A stretch of DNA of 64,000 nt, from the NCBI RefSeq assembly GCF_016817355.1, contig NZ_JADOTT010000001.1:251094-315093 (forward strand). Reading direction: 5' to 3'. This document shows positions 45,007 through 54,076 of the stretch, piece after piece. The position numbers and the translations under genes were made by a program. Position 1 is the stretch's first letter. Each line of letters opens with the position of its first letter. This stretch comes from Maricaulis parjimensis. Its GTDB lineage: Bacteria; Pseudomonadota; Alphaproteobacteria; Caulobacterales; Maricaulaceae. A model generated the notes under the pieces. The model saw only the letters and a program-made list of their open reading frames with translations. It made no database searches and had not been told where the DNA came from.

Positions 45007-45148
45007 AAAGAGGAGGGAAAAGCCGATCCCCTGCAAAGGGCACCAACCCGGAAACAGTACCCCTATAAAACTTGTGGTCGGATGTGACCTTTCCGCACAG
45101 GGCATTCCCTGACCGATGGGATTGGGAGTTCTAAGCCCTTTGCCGGGG
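44973..45148 (-). ncRNA. Candidate structured RNA (about 176 nt) or SDR leader
   Basis: On the minus strand, the ends 45135-45148 and 45028-45041 pair over 14 positions with one mismatch, which is a long closing stem. Inside lie CCAA(U)CCC/GGGUUGG and two hairpins (CAGGG/CCCUG, and CGGA/UCCG), and the terminator follows. This resembles a compact regulatory RNA. A 6S-like RNA is one possibility (overall shape only), and a cis-acting leader of the SDR gene is another. No confident promoter is visible upstream. I see no open reading frame that is supported here. Confidence 0.45.
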
Positions 45149-45198
45149 TGATAGAGCTGGGCCCGGACTTTCACCCATTGAAGCCAAGGGGACCCCTC

Positions 45199-46062
45199 AT
45201 GGGCCAGACCTATGCCCTTCTTCTGCACGGCGGCGCCGGCGTGCTGGCCGATCGCAGCTATGATCCGGAACGCGCCCATATGCGCGAACTGGCCGAGACC
45301 GGCAAAGCCATGCTGACCCGCGGCGACAGCGCGCTGGATGTGGTGACGGAAATTGTCCGTCAGCTCGAAGCCTCCGGTCTCTACGTGGCGGGCAAGGGTG
45401 CCTCTCCCAATCAGGCCGGCCGCTATGAGCTCGATGCCGCCATCATGGACGGGTCCAGCAAGAAAGCCGGAGCCGTGGCCGCCCTCACCGGTTTCATCAG
45501 CCCGATCAAGGCAGCACGCTGTGTCATGGAGGAGACCCCGCACGTCATGCTGGCCGGCCGCGGGGCCGAGCGTTTTGCCGGCATGCATGAGCTAGAACGC
45601 GTGATCAGCGTGAATGACTATTACACGCCGGCCGCCGCACCCGACAGCCGCGCCATTGCCACCGGAACGGTGGGCTGCGTCGCCCTGGATCTGTCCGGAC
45701 GCCTGGCCGCGGCCACATCCACCGGCGGCACGCTGAACAAGCTGGAAGGCCGGATCGGCGACAGTCCGATCATCGGCGCCGGCTGCTGGAGTGACGGCCA
45801 TGTGGCCGTTTCCTGCACGGGTCAGGGCGAATACTTCCTGCGCCAGGGTACGGCCAAGGATATCTCCGCGCGGATGAAATATGCCGGCGAAAGCCTGGAA
45901 GAGGCCGCACGAAACGCGATCAGCGATGTCGGTGCACTTGGCGGGGAAGGCGGCGTGATTGCGGTGGACGCGCAGGGCAATCTGGCCCAACCGTTCAATT
46001 CACCCGGTATGAAACGCGCGGCCGTTCATGCCGATGGCACCATCACGGTTGACGTGGACTAG
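45199..46062 (+). CDS. Isoaspartyl peptidase / L-asparaginase (Ntn hydrolase)
   Basis: 287 residues from ATG 45199 (MGQTYALLLHGGAG). The family self-cleaves before the nucleophile Thr157, seen in GTVG. Substrate residues follow (STGGTLNKLEGRIGDSPIIGAGCW), with the terminal GGEGGVIAVD. Likely hydrolyses beta-aspartyl dipeptides and/or asparagine in the cytosol. The upstream in-frame ATG at 45148 lies within the structured region and is unlikely. AAGGGGA provides the ribosome binding site. 14 bp separate it from the methyltransferase gene. Confidence 0.93.
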   Translation: MGQTYALLLHGGAGVLADRSYDPERAHMRELAETGKAMLTRGDSALDVVTEIVRQLEASGLYVAGKGASPNQAGRYELDAAIMDGSSKKAGAVAALTGFISPIKAARCVMEETPHVMLAGRGAERFAGMHELERVISVNDYYTPAAAPDSRAIATGTVGCVALDLSGRLAAATSTGGTLNKLEGRIGDSPIIGAGCWSDGHVAVSCTGQGEYFLRQGTAKDISARMKYAGESLEEAARNAISDVGALGGEGGVIAVDAQGNLAQPFNSPGMKRAAVHADGTITVDVD

Positions 46063-46076
46063 GCGGAGAAACGGGC

Positions 46077-46595
46077 ATGCGGGGATATTTCGGCGTCGGG
46101 GCGGAAGGCATTTCCAAACCCATGAATCTGGGTGCCATCCTGCGCACCGCCCACGCCTTCCAGGCCAGTTTCGCCTTCACCGTGGACGCGCATCACCGGG
46201 TCCGTGATGTCTACCAGGCTGACACCGCCAAATCCGTGGAACATGTGCCCTATTACCAGTGGGATTCCATTGGCGAGATGGTGCTGCCGGACAAGTGCCA
46301 ACTGGTCGGGATCGAACTGACCGACGAGGCGATTGATCTGCCGACCTTCCGCCATCCGCTCTGCGCCGCCTATGTCTTCGGCCGTGAGCGCGGCTCGCTG
46401 ACCGAGGCGATGCAGGCCAAGTGCAGCCATATCGTGAAGATCCCGACCAAGTTCTGCGTCAATGTCTCGGTCGCCTGCGCCATCACGCTCTATGACCGCG
46501 CCCTCAGCCTCGGCGGTTTCGCGGAACGCCCGCTCATGCCTGGTGGGCCTGCGATGGACACCTCCCCGGACAAGAAATTCGGCCAGCACCGCTGA
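46077..46595 (+). CDS. SPOUT-family (TrmH-type) RNA methyltransferase
   Basis: 172 residues with the three TrmH/SpoU motifs: NLGAILRTA (motif 1), FGRERGSL (motif 2) and IPTKFCVNVSVACAITLYDR (motif 3). This is the compact single-domain version without an RNA-binding extension. The substrate could be tRNA or rRNA, which cannot be told from sequence. Confidence 0.88.
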   Translation: MRGYFGVGAEGISKPMNLGAILRTAHAFQASFAFTVDAHHRVRDVYQADTAKSVEHVPYYQWDSIGEMVLPDKCQLVGIELTDEAIDLPTFRHPLCAAYVFGRERGSLTEAMQAKCSHIVKIPTKFCVNVSVACAITLYDRALSLGGFAERPLMPGGPAMDTSPDKKFGQHR

Positions 46596-46708
46596 CGCCG
46601 AATTCACAGGCTGTCGGGCGGAAATTAGGACGGACTTAACCCTCGCCATCTTACCGCCATGGAGTGCGCACACTGTGTTCCCGCTGCCAGCTGAGGATTG
46701 ATCCACCC

Positions 46709-47224
46709 GTGTCCGTGAAAGCCTGCCTGTCCGCCCTCTGCCTTGCCATCGCCCTGCCGATGTCCGCGCCTGCCTTTGCGCAGGACGAGCCCCAATTCCG
46801 CGGCGAATATAATGACTGGCGCGTCTTCACCCGCCCGTCCGATGCCGGCCTGATCTGCTACGCCCTGTCACGCCCTTCCGACAGCGCGCCGCGCGCCCAT
46901 GAGCACGGCACGGTCTATTTCATCGTCGCCTCCTGGCAATCCGGTGCCGTCAACGAACAGCCCAATCTCCTGGTCGGCTATGATCTGCGCCCCACCAGCC
47001 CGCCGGAAGTTCGCGTCGGCTCCAGCCAATTCGACATGTTCACCGATGGCCAGGAAGCCTTCCTGGACGATCTGTCCGACGAGCCGGACCTGATCCGCGC
47101 CATGCGCCGCGGCTCGGTCATGCGGGTCACCGCAACCACCGTCGCCGGCGTCGCGACCTCCTATGAATTCTCGCTCTCCGGCGTCACCGCCGCGCTGCAG
47201 CGGGTCGAGGCGCTTTGCGGCTAG
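46709..47224 (+). CDS. IalB-like exported protein
   Basis: 171 residues from GTG 46709 with a signal peptide ending at FAQ. The mature part ([26 protein letters not shown]... then [25 protein letters not shown]) resembles the invasion-associated locus B family of alphaproteobacteria, and two cysteines are expected to form a disulfide. The other possible start, GTG at 46664, would add a Cys-rich non-signal stretch and is less likely. The name does not imply a host-invasion role. Confidence 0.72.
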   Translation: MSVKACLSALCLAIALPMSAPAFAQDEPQFRGEYNDWRVFTRPSDAGLICYALSRPSDSAPRAHEHGTVYFIVASWQSGAVNEQPNLLVGYDLRPTSPPEVRVGSSQFDMFTDGQEAFLDDLSDEPDLIRAMRRGSVMRVTATTVAGVATSYEFSLSGVTAALQRVEALCG

Positions 47225-47319
47225 GCTGGCCGCCAGCATCCGCTCACGGATATTCGCGCAAGACCGTCATGCGTCGCGCCCCCTCGCGGAGCGCGCGCTT
47301 TTCCATTATAGGACGCGCC

Positions 47320-48507
47320 ATGACCGCCCAGACCGCTTCCTCGTCCGCGCATTCGCTGGACCTGTCCTTTGACCGCCGCGCTTCGCAGCCGGCCGGTCCC
47401 CTGTCGCTTGCCGGCCTCACCCGTCCGCAATTGCGGGACGCGCTGATCGCCCATGCCGGGGTGGATGAGAAGAAGGCCAAGATGCGGGCCGACCAGCTCT
47501 GGCGCTGGATCTATCATTATGGCGTCACCTCGTTTGACGAGATGACCAATGTCTCCAAGGACCTTCGCGCCGTTCTGGCCCGCGAATTCGTACTGGACCG
47601 TCCGAAAATCGTGGAACGCCTGGTCTCCGTCGACGGTACCCGCAAATACCTGATCCAGCTGGCCCCGGGCGTGGAATGCGAAACCGTCTTCATTCCGGAC
47701 GTAGCCCGCTCCGGCGCGCTGTGCGTATCCAGCCAGGTTGGCTGCACGCTGAACTGCACCTTCTGCCATACCGGCACCCAGGCTCTGGTCCGCAATCTGA
47801 CCGCTGCCGAGATCGCCGCCCAGGTGATGATCGCGCGCGATGATCTGGAGGAATGGCCGACCTCGAACGAGAACCGGAAGATCACCAATATCGTCTTCAT
47901 GGGCATGGGTGAGCCGCTCTACAATCTCGACCATGTCTCCGACGCGATCGACATCATTTCCGATGGCGACGGCATGGCGATCGGCCGCCGCCGCACCACG
48001 GTCTCGACCTCCGGTGTCGTGCCGAAGATCCAGGAACTGGGTGAACGCACCGGCACCATGCTGGCCATCTCCCTGCACGCGACCAATGATGATCTGCGCA
48101 ATGAACTGGTCCCGCTGAACAAGAAATACCCGCTGGCCCAGCTGATGGACGCGATCCGTTCCTATCCGGGTCTGGGTAATTCCAAGCGCGTCACCTTCGA
48201 ATACGTCATGCTGAAAGGCGTGAATGACAGTCTCGCCGAGGCCCGCGCCCTGGTGAAACTGCTCAAGGGCGTGCCCGCCAAGATCAATCTCATCCCGTTC
48301 AACCCGTGGCCGAACAGCCCGTATGAATGCTCCGACTGGGATCAGATCGAGTCTTTCGCCGATGTGGTGAACCGGGCTGGCTATGCCTCCCCGATCCGCA
48401 CCCCGCGCGGCCGCGACATCTTCGCCGCCTGCGGCCAGCTTCGTTCCGAGAGCGAGAAAGTCCGCGCCAGCGTCCTGCGCAAGCAGCGTCTGGAAGGCGG
48501 GGAATGA
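47320..48507 (+). CDS. rlmN: Dual-specificity RNA methyltransferase RlmN (23S rRNA/tRNA m2A)
   Basis: Radical-SAM enzyme methylating A2503 in 23S rRNA and A37 in some tRNAs. The CxxxCxxC motif is C142, C146, C149 (CTLNCTFC), with the auxiliary Cys region near the C-terminus (IFAACGQLR). 395 residues from ATG 47320 (MTAQTASSS). The open frame runs upstream but lacks homology. The stop overlaps the next start by 4 bp (ATGA). Confidence 0.95.
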   Translation: MTAQTASSSAHSLDLSFDRRASQPAGPLSLAGLTRPQLRDALIAHAGVDEKKAKMRADQLWRWIYHYGVTSFDEMTNVSKDLRAVLAREFVLDRPKIVERLVSVDGTRKYLIQLAPGVECETVFIPDVARSGALCVSSQVGCTLNCTFCHTGTQALVRNLTAAEIAAQVMIARDDLEEWPTSNENRKITNIVFMGMGEPLYNLDHVSDAIDIISDGDGMAIGRRRTTVSTSGVVPKIQELGERTGTMLAISLHATNDDLRNELVPLNKKYPLAQLMDAIRSYPGLGNSKRVTFEYVMLKGVNDSLAEARALVKLLKGVPAKINLIPFNPWPNSPYECSDWDQIESFADVVNRAGYASPIRTPRGRDIFAACGQLRSESEKVRASVLRKQRLEGGE

Positions 48508-48818
48508 CCTCAGCCGTTCTCTATCGCTGGCGCCTGAAACCCGGCCGGGAGGCCGAGTTCCGCGATGCCTGGGCGGAAGGCACGCGCCGGATCCATGAAG
48601 ACTGCGGCTCCCATGGCGCCTCCCTGCATGTGGACGAGGAGGGTATCCACTGGTCCTACGCGCTCTGGCCCTCCGAAGAGGCGCGACAGGCCTGCTTCAA
48701 GGATAATGACTGGTTTTCGCAAGACTGCTTCAAGACAATGCAGGATTGTATTGAAGAGCGCTTTGAAGAAGTCCGGCTGAGCGTCACAAATGCCGAACTG
48801 CGACCGCCTCGCGATTAG
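48504..48818 (+). CDS. Antibiotic-biosynthesis-monooxygenase-like small protein
   Basis: 104 residues starting at ATG 48504 within the rlmN stop. The beginning [23 protein letters not shown] followed by [18 protein letters not shown] fits the dimeric alpha-beta barrel ABM fold. No catalytic residues can be assigned, so function is unknown. The overlap suggests it is cotranscribed and coupled with rlmN. Confidence 0.65.
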   Translation: MTSAVLYRWRLKPGREAEFRDAWAEGTRRIHEDCGSHGASLHVDEEGIHWSYALWPSEEARQACFKDNDWFSQDCFKTMQDCIEERFEEVRLSVTNAELRPPRD

Positions 48819-48963
48819 TACGCGCCGGGCAAGTCGAGATCGCGAACACCACTTCTAATTCATCAGTAATATTTAATAACCTGTGGATGCTTTGCGCAAC
48901 TGAATAAGCCCTCATTAACCTTACGGGCTCACCTTGTCCGTCTTGAATCTTGGGCAGGGTTTT

Positions 48964-49326
48964 ATGATCAAGGCTGTGAACCTTCTTCCGGTGGCGCTGA
49001 TTGCCACGCTCACCATCGCGACGCCGCTTCTGGCCGCGACCGAGCCCGTGCGTTCGCCGGAAGTCGCCGTGATCTTCCCCCCCGGCTGGGATGGCGCCGA
49101 CGTCATGCGCGCCGCTGCATCTGCCGATGCCGGCGTGGTTCGCTTCGGAGCCTGGGACAATATCCTCATCGCGCAAAGCGATGATGAGGCCGTTCTGTCC
49201 CGCCTTCGCCAGGCTGGTGCCTGGTTCTTCCTGCCCCCTGGAGCCTTGGGCGGGTGCCTGACACGCCCCTCCGACCTCTCCACCCCCAACACCTCAATCG
49301 GGACGTCCGCTCATGACCAGTCTTGA
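48964..49326 (+). CDS. Small exported protein upstream of chemoreceptor gene
   Basis: 120 residues from ATG 48964. It has a signal peptide ([20 protein letters not shown]) and a mature part of about 95 residues with [25 protein letters not shown] and [17 protein letters not shown]. Its 3' end overlaps the MCP gene by 14 bp, so the two are coupled. It may be an accessory protein of the receptor. The 145 bp before it are A/T rich and carry a likely promoter but I cannot assign boxes. Confidence 0.6.
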   Translation: MIKAVNLLPVALIATLTIATPLLAATEPVRSPEVAVIFPPGWDGADVMRAAASADAGVVRFGAWDNILIAQSDDEAVLSRLRQAGAWFFLPPGALGGCLTRPSDLSTPNTSIGTSAHDQS

Positions 49327-50770
49327 ATCCTTCCGCCTGCGCGCCCAAGGCGTGGCCATGATCGTCGTCGGCGTTCTGGCTGTTGCCGCTCTCGTCACCA
49401 CAGCCATCGTCAATATGGACCGGATCATCGGAGTCGCGGTGATTGCGCTCGCCGTCGCAGGCCTGGCAGCCGCGCAGTGGAAGCTGCAACCCAATACGGT
49501 CGTCTCACGATCCACTACCGGTGCCGCCCTGGTCGCCTTTCCGGCCCTCTTTGTCTACGCGATGAGTGGTTCGGGCTGGCAGATTGACATGCACATGATG
49601 TTCTTCGCCGCCCTGTCGATCGGCGCCATCATGCTGGACTGGCGCGTCATCCTGACCGCCTCCGCCGTCACCGCTGTGCACCACCTCTCCCTCAACTTCC
49701 TTCTGCCCTGGGCCGTCTTCCCCGATGGTGCCAGCTTTGGCCGCGTTGTCTTCCACGCTGTGATCGTTGTCGGTCAGGCCGCCGCCCTGTGCTGGATGGC
49801 CTATCATTCCGCCAAGGCCCTGAAAGATGCCGACAAAGGCGCCGAGGAAGCTCGCGTGGCGTCGCAGTCCGCCGTTGAAAGCTCCAAGGCCGCTGAACAG
49901 GCCCGCCAGACGGCCGAAGACCAGCGCAAGGCCACGCTGGAACTTGCGGCCTCTTTCGAAGCGGGTCTCGCCCAGATTGCCCTCGGCATTTCCGGCGCCT
50001 CTTCTCAGGTCGACAGCCTCGCCGGCCAGCTGGCCGAAGATGCCCAGACCACGCGTTCCAGCGCCCTGTCGGCCAGTGAGCAGGTCCGCCACACCCAGAA
50101 CGATGTCCAGTCGGTGGCGGCCGCGGCCCAGGAATTGTCCGCTTCCATCGCGGAAGTCGCCCGCATTCTCGACAGCTCCGCTGACGTCTCCGACCGCGCC
50201 GCCGCGGAAGCGGAAGGCGCCGGCCGGTCCGTTGACGCCCTGGAAAATGCGGCCAAGGAAATCGAAGCCATCATGAAACTGGTGGCCGACGTGGCCGAAC
50301 AGACCAATCTTCTGGCCCTCAACGCCACGATCGAGGCGGCCCGCGCCGGTGAAGCCGGCAAGGGTTTCGCGGTGGTTGCCTCCGAAGTGAAAGCCCTGGC
50401 CGAACAGACCTCCAACGCGTCCAGCGAGATCGCGTCGAAGATCGAGACCATGCGCGGCGCATCCGGTGGTGCCGCCAGCGCTCTGGGCCGGATCTCGGAA
50501 ATCGTGTCCGAACTGCGCGTTTCCACCGAGAGTGCCCAGTCGGCCTTCTCGCAGCAGAATGCCGCCACGCAGGAAATCGCCCGCCTCGCAGAGACGGCCT
50601 CTGCGGCCTCGTCGAGCGTGACCGGCGGCATGGATGATGTTGCCAATGCGGCCAACCGCACCAATGACGCGGCCGCCGAAGCCACCCGCGCCTCCGGCGA
50701 GCTCAACGTCGCAGCCCAGGGGCTGGACGCCGAACTCAACCGGTTCAAGCAGGCACTGAGCGCCGCCTAG
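49313..50770 (+). CDS. Methyl-accepting chemotaxis protein with membrane-embedded sensor
   Basis: 485 residues. The first 165 form about six membrane helices with no periplasmic ligand domain. Several histidines lie in or near them (H94, H123-H124, H148, H165), around [12 protein letters not shown] coiled coil and the signalling domain follow, with the conserved hairpin tip [28 protein letters not shown] (listed in part: [16 protein letters not shown]). The His set suggests sensing by a bound metal or heme, or a small molecule, which is an inference. Confidence 0.9.
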   Translation: MTSLESFRLRAQGVAMIVVGVLAVAALVTTAIVNMDRIIGVAVIALAVAGLAAAQWKLQPNTVVSRSTTGAALVAFPALFVYAMSGSGWQIDMHMMFFAALSIGAIMLDWRVILTASAVTAVHHLSLNFLLPWAVFPDGASFGRVVFHAVIVVGQAAALCWMAYHSAKALKDADKGAEEARVASQSAVESSKAAEQARQTAEDQRKATLELAASFEAGLAQIALGISGASSQVDSLAGQLAEDAQTTRSSALSASEQVRHTQNDVQSVAAAAQELSASIAEVARILDSSADVSDRAAAEAEGAGRSVDALENAAKEIEAIMKLVADVAEQTNLLALNATIEAARAGEAGKGFAVVASEVKALAEQTSNASSEIASKIETMRGASGGAASALGRISEIVSELRVSTESAQSAFSQQNAATQEIARLAETASAASSSVTGGMDDVANAANRTNDAAAEATRASGELNVAAQGLDAELNRFKQALSAA

Positions 50771-50772
50771 GC

Positions 50773-51531
50773 CTACATGTCCGGCTTGCGGAAACGATAG
50801 ACAAAGCGGTCCGTGTGACGACGGATCGCCGGGTCAAAGACCGAGATGTCGCGGGGATCTTCCGGATTGGAGAGCATGTCGCTTTCCGCATCCAGGACGA
50901 AACCCGCGGCCAACACTTCCTCTTCAACCAGGCTGGCCTCCATCCGGTGCAGCGTGTCGCCCATTTCGGCGCCCGTGCCTTCCGGAGCGTGGTGATCGAT
51001 CACGATGTACACGCCACCGGGACGCAGCGCATCGTAAACAGCCTGGTTCATCGCCGCCCGGTCCGTGCCGTCATACAGCGTGTCATGGTAGAACAGCACC
51101 ATGAAGACGGCATCCAGCGGCTCCTCGATATCGGTGGCGAATTCCTCGGTCGGTGTGACCACATGGGTCATGTTGGCCCGTTCCGCCGTCAGCGCTGCCA
51201 GCGCTTCATTGGGCTCCGGAAAGCGTTCCGCCACCCAGCTTGGATTATGGGCATAGACATGCCCTTCTGCGCCCACCGCCGTTGACAGCACGCGGGAGTA
51301 ATAACCCGTTCCCGCCGTCAGGTCGGCGACATGCCAGCCATGTTCCAGGCCCGCAAAAAGCAGGACATCGGCCGGATGCCGGCCCTCATCCTGCTGCCGG
51401 TCCCGTTCGGGACGGCTCTCATCCGCCAGCGCATCTTCTATCATTGCGGGCATGTCGTCCTGCAGCCGCATGGCCATGGCCATCGGCGCTGCCAGGAACA
51501 GGGCCGATACGGCCACCAATACGCGTTTCAT
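50773..51531 (-). CDS. Exported SAM-dependent methyltransferase-like protein
   Basis: 252 residues from ATG 51531, with a strong ribosome binding site GGAGGGG. It has a signal peptide (KRVLVAVSALFLAAPMAMA) ahead of a class I methyltransferase fold (VADLTAGTGYYSRVL as the SAM-binding loop, LDAVFMVLFYHDTLY, LRPGGVYIVIDHHAPEG). An export signal on a SAM enzyme is odd, as SAM is not known to be available in the periplasm; the COG4798-type proteins, I recall, share it. It may be a binding protein instead of an enzyme. Confidence 0.78.
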   Translation of the reverse strand: MKRVLVAVSALFLAAPMAMAMRLQDDMPAMIEDALADESRPERDRQQDEGRHPADVLLFAGLEHGWHVADLTAGTGYYSRVLSTAVGAEGHVYAHNPSWVAERFPEPNEALAALTAERANMTHVVTPTEEFATDIEEPLDAVFMVLFYHDTLYDGTDRAAMNQAVYDALRPGGVYIVIDHHAPEGTGAEMGDTLHRMEASLVEEEVLAAGFVLDAESDMLSNPEDPRDISVFDPAIRRHTDRFVYRFRKPDM

Positions 51532-51721
51532 ATTCCCCTCCAATTGTCCGCCGGAAAGCCCGTTTCCGTGCCGCGACAGCATGCGCGCGCGCCCCGCTCG
51601 CGCCCAAATCAACAAGGCGTGACACGTGTGACGGCGGCGTAACGGAATTTACGGTTACGAAGGGGTTTCCTGCGAGGGTGCAGCGATAAGGCCACAACAA
51701 TCCGCGGCCAATGGGGGTTTC

Positions 51722-51802
51722 ATGCAATTCATCCTGGCCTTTGCCGCCATCCTCTCCGCCGCAGCCGCCTTTCTCTATCGCCGCGAAAGCCGCCGCGACT
51801 GA
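51722..51802 (+). CDS. Possible 26-residue membrane peptide
   Basis: ATG 51722 preceded by a G-rich ribosome binding site (GGGGG, 5 bases away) opens a 26-codon frame: hydrophobic residues 2-19 (QFILAFAAILSAAAAFLY) and a basic tail (RRESRRD). It has the shape of a small membrane protein and is missed by length filters. It is only a candidate. Confidence 0.35.
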   Translation: MQFILAFAAILSAAAAFLYRRESRRD

Positions 51803-51863
51803 CCCTTGCTTCCGGGCTGTGGCAGGAGTTAGCTCCCTGTCCTGAAGTCATGGGGAGAGCGCC

Positions 51864-52625
51864 ATGCTCCTGCACCACGCAGCCTGGCCGGAAGTCGAGG
51901 CCTATCTCAAGCATTGCAAGGGGATCATTATCCCCATCGGCTCCACCGAACAGCACGGCCCGAACGGGCTCGTCGGCACGGATGCGATCTGCCCGGAAGT
52001 CATCGCAGCCGAAGCCGGCGCAGACAGCGGTTTCCTCGTCGGCCCGACCTTCAATGTCGGCATCGCCCAGCACCATCTGGGCTTTCCCGGCTCTATGACG
52101 CTGCGGCCCTCGACCATGATCGCGGCCCTCAATGACTGGATCGAGAGCCTCACCCGGCACGGCATCGACCGGATCTATTTCCTCAATGGCCATGGCGGCA
52201 ATATCGCCACCATCCAGGCCGCCTTCGCGGAATTCTACGCCAATTTCTCGCTCGATGCCGCGCCCTGCCCGGTCCAGCTGAAATCACGCAATTGGTGGGA
52301 ATTGCCCGGCGTGATGGATCTGGCGCGCGAACTTTTTCCGGTCGGGGAAGGTCAGCATGCCACGGCGTCAGAAGTGTCCGTGACCTATTACGCCCACCCC
52401 TCCGCCATCAAATCCGTGGCGATGTCGCCAAAGATCGCACCGGTGGGCGGGTTCACTGACGCGGCAGACTATCGCCGCAACTTCCCCGATGGCCGGATCG
52501 GCTCTGATCCGTCCCAGGCCACGCCGGAAAAGGGCGAGCGTCTGGTGAGCACGGCCAAGCGCGCTCTCATCGGTGAACTCACCCAATTCTTCGGCGCCCC
52601 GCCACGCAGGGCCGCGGCCGAATAA
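51864..52625 (+). CDS. Creatininase-family amidohydrolase
   Basis: 253 residues with the metal-site motifs STEQHGPNG, GTDAI, and GNGGN-like FLNGHGGNIAT, plus GQHATASEVS. This is the creatininase/formamide hydrolase family, whose members open cyclic or linear amides using Zn/Mn. The substrate is unknown (the family also includes redox-cofactor maturation enzymes). GGGAGAG before the ATG gives a good ribosome binding site. Confidence 0.86.
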   Translation: MLLHHAAWPEVEAYLKHCKGIIIPIGSTEQHGPNGLVGTDAICPEVIAAEAGADSGFLVGPTFNVGIAQHHLGFPGSMTLRPSTMIAALNDWIESLTRHGIDRIYFLNGHGGNIATIQAAFAEFYANFSLDAAPCPVQLKSRNWWELPGVMDLARELFPVGEGQHATASEVSVTYYAHPSAIKSVAMSPKIAPVGGFTDAADYRRNFPDGRIGSDPSQATPEKGERLVSTAKRALIGELTQFFGAPPRRAAAE

Positions 52626-52630
52626 GTGGA

Positions 52631-53080
52631 TCAGGCCGTCAGGGCCGCCACGACCTGGGCGTCGATGCGGTCCATCGGCTGGTTCACCACATCGACCGGC
52701 TGTTCCAGCAGAAGGGCCTTCAGGGCGTCGGAATAGTGCGAACGCGCCTCGCCGAGGACCTTGGCCGGTGCCAGGACCAGCACACGATCAAAATCGCCAT
52801 TGTCCGCACTGGCATTCAGCAAGTGCATGACCCGTTCGACAAAACGGGATTTGGCCAGCGTGTGCAGATCGGTATCGCCCACAGCAGAGCGGCCGCCAGC
52901 CGGATCGGAAAGCCGTCCGGCCCGGTCAGCTGACTGGTCCCGGTCTGCCGGGTTGTCATCCTCGAAACGCTCCAGGAGTTTGAGATTGGGCTGATCGTCA
53001 AAGCCTTCATTGCGCCAGATCAGGGCCTTGGCTCCGTCCAGTGCGGCAACCCAGGTCACGGCGTCGATCGATGGTTTCAT
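52631..53080 (-). CDS. Host-attachment-protein family member
   Basis: 149 residues; the phrase VTWVAALDGAKALIWRNEGFDD and the C-terminal FDRVLVLAPAKVLGEARSHYSDALKALL fit the Host_attach (DUF-type, COG5622) family of Rhizobiales and relatives. In that family the real function is probably RNA/eRF1-like, not attachment. No signal peptide. It is convergent with the creatininase gene, five bases apart. Confidence 0.7.
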   Translation of the reverse strand: MKPSIDAVTWVAALDGAKALIWRNEGFDDQPNLKLLERFEDDNPADRDQSADRAGRLSDPAGGRSAVGDTDLHTLAKSRFVERVMHLLNASADNGDFDRVLVLAPAKVLGEARSHYSDALKALLLEQPVDVVNQPMDRIDAQVVAALTA

Positions 53081-53240
53081 GATCTGCTCCTTCAGCTATT
53101 GCCTCCAGAATACACCTAAATCGCCTGGGGTTTATTTTCCAAATTGTCGCGCTCGCCGGGCGACACAAAACATTCATTTCACCGGCCGTTTCGGTCTAGG
53201 TATACGCCAGACACTTCTGCCAGCTTCGGGGGAATTCGAA

Positions 53241-53744
53241 ATGAAAACCTGGATCGCTCTGTCCGGCCTGACCGCTCTGGCCCTGATCGCCGCCTGCTCG
53301 GCACCTGAGCCGGCCGATACCGAGGTCAGCGAAACCGGGGCCGGCTCCGTTTTCAGCGAAGACAATCTGGCGTCGTCGGAGGCCTGTTTCGCCGATGCGC
53401 CCTCCACCCTGCTGGAGCCGGGTCAGACCCTGATCGAGCGCGGCCCGTCCGGCATTGTCCGCGTCTCCCACAATCTGGACGCTGCGCCGGCCGACTATGA
53501 ATTCGCGATCATTTCCCTCAGCGAACCGCAGCGCCGCATCATCGACGATGCCGGTGCGAACTTCTTCCGTGCGGCCGGCGATGCCCATGATTACGCCACC
53601 GACGAGGTGATCTATCACCGCTCGCGCGATGGCACTTTCTGCGCCGTGGTGCGGGATGAGGCTGTGGGATCGGCGCTGGCCGAAGCTGCGGCGACGGTCC
53701 AGGCGGATATCGACGCCACCCCGCCGGCCAGCCAGGACGACTAG
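53241..53744 (+). CDS. Hypothetical lipoprotein
   Basis: 167 residues from ATG 53241 with a lipobox (ALIAAC, Cys19). The mature sequence is acidic and contains two cysteines (SSEACFADAPSTLLEPGQTLIERG... GTFCAVVRDE). The open frame extends further upstream but only the ATG at 53241 starts a signal peptide; it has GGGGGAATT before it. No family recognised. It overlaps the end of the convergent Rieske gene by 4 bp. Confidence 0.65.
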   Translation: MKTWIALSGLTALALIAACSAPEPADTEVSETGAGSVFSEDNLASSEACFADAPSTLLEPGQTLIERGPSGIVRVSHNLDAAPADYEFAIISLSEPQRRIIDDAGANFFRAAGDAHDYATDEVIYHRSRDGTFCAVVRDEAVGSALAEAAATVQADIDATPPASQDD

Positions 53745-54076
53745 GCCGCGCGGACCTCACCCTTTTCCACACTGAGCGGAATGGGCGTCAGCCGGTCACC
53801 GGCTGCCGGTCCGCCCGTGCACTGTCCGCCTTCAAGTTCGAAACTGGCACCATGCACCGGGCAGACCAGGGTCTCGCCCTTGTACAACAGGCCGCGCCCA
53901 TCCGGCAGGGTCAGCGGCAGGGCCGCGTGCGGACACAGATTGCTCCAGCCGGTGACACTGCCACCCCGTCGGACCAGAAGTACGGCACCGCCTTCCCAGG
54001 CCGCTGCGCGGGCACCCGGGTCCGGCAAATCATCGAGCTTGGCCAGAAGGGTTCCGGCGGGCGGTTTCGGCCTCAT
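53741..54076 (-). CDS. Rieske-type [2Fe-2S] protein
   Basis: 111 residues with the two ligand pairs NLCPHAALP (C..H) and [10 protein letters not shown] (C..H), hence a Rieske cluster, and the final [14 protein letters not shown] loop. It resembles the stand-alone nitrite-reductase small-subunit/ferredoxin type. It is encoded directly after gpsA (4-bp overlap), so is in the tsaD-gpsA operon. The partner is unknown. Confidence 0.87.
   Translation of the reverse strand: MRPKPPAGTLLAKLDDLPDPGARAAAWEGGAVLLVRRGGSVTGWSNLCPHAALPLTLPDGRGLLYKGETLVCPVHGASFELEGGQCTGGPAAGDRLTPIPLSVEKGEVRAA

Noticed and set aside
44935-45588. 217-codon minus frame through the structured intergenic region
   Set aside because: It runs from the asparaginase gene through the hairpins; no homology and no start signal.
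48880-48900. CTGTGGAT, like part of a DnaA box near A/T-rich DNA
   Set aside because: Matches only part of the consensus, with no cluster; not enough for an origin.
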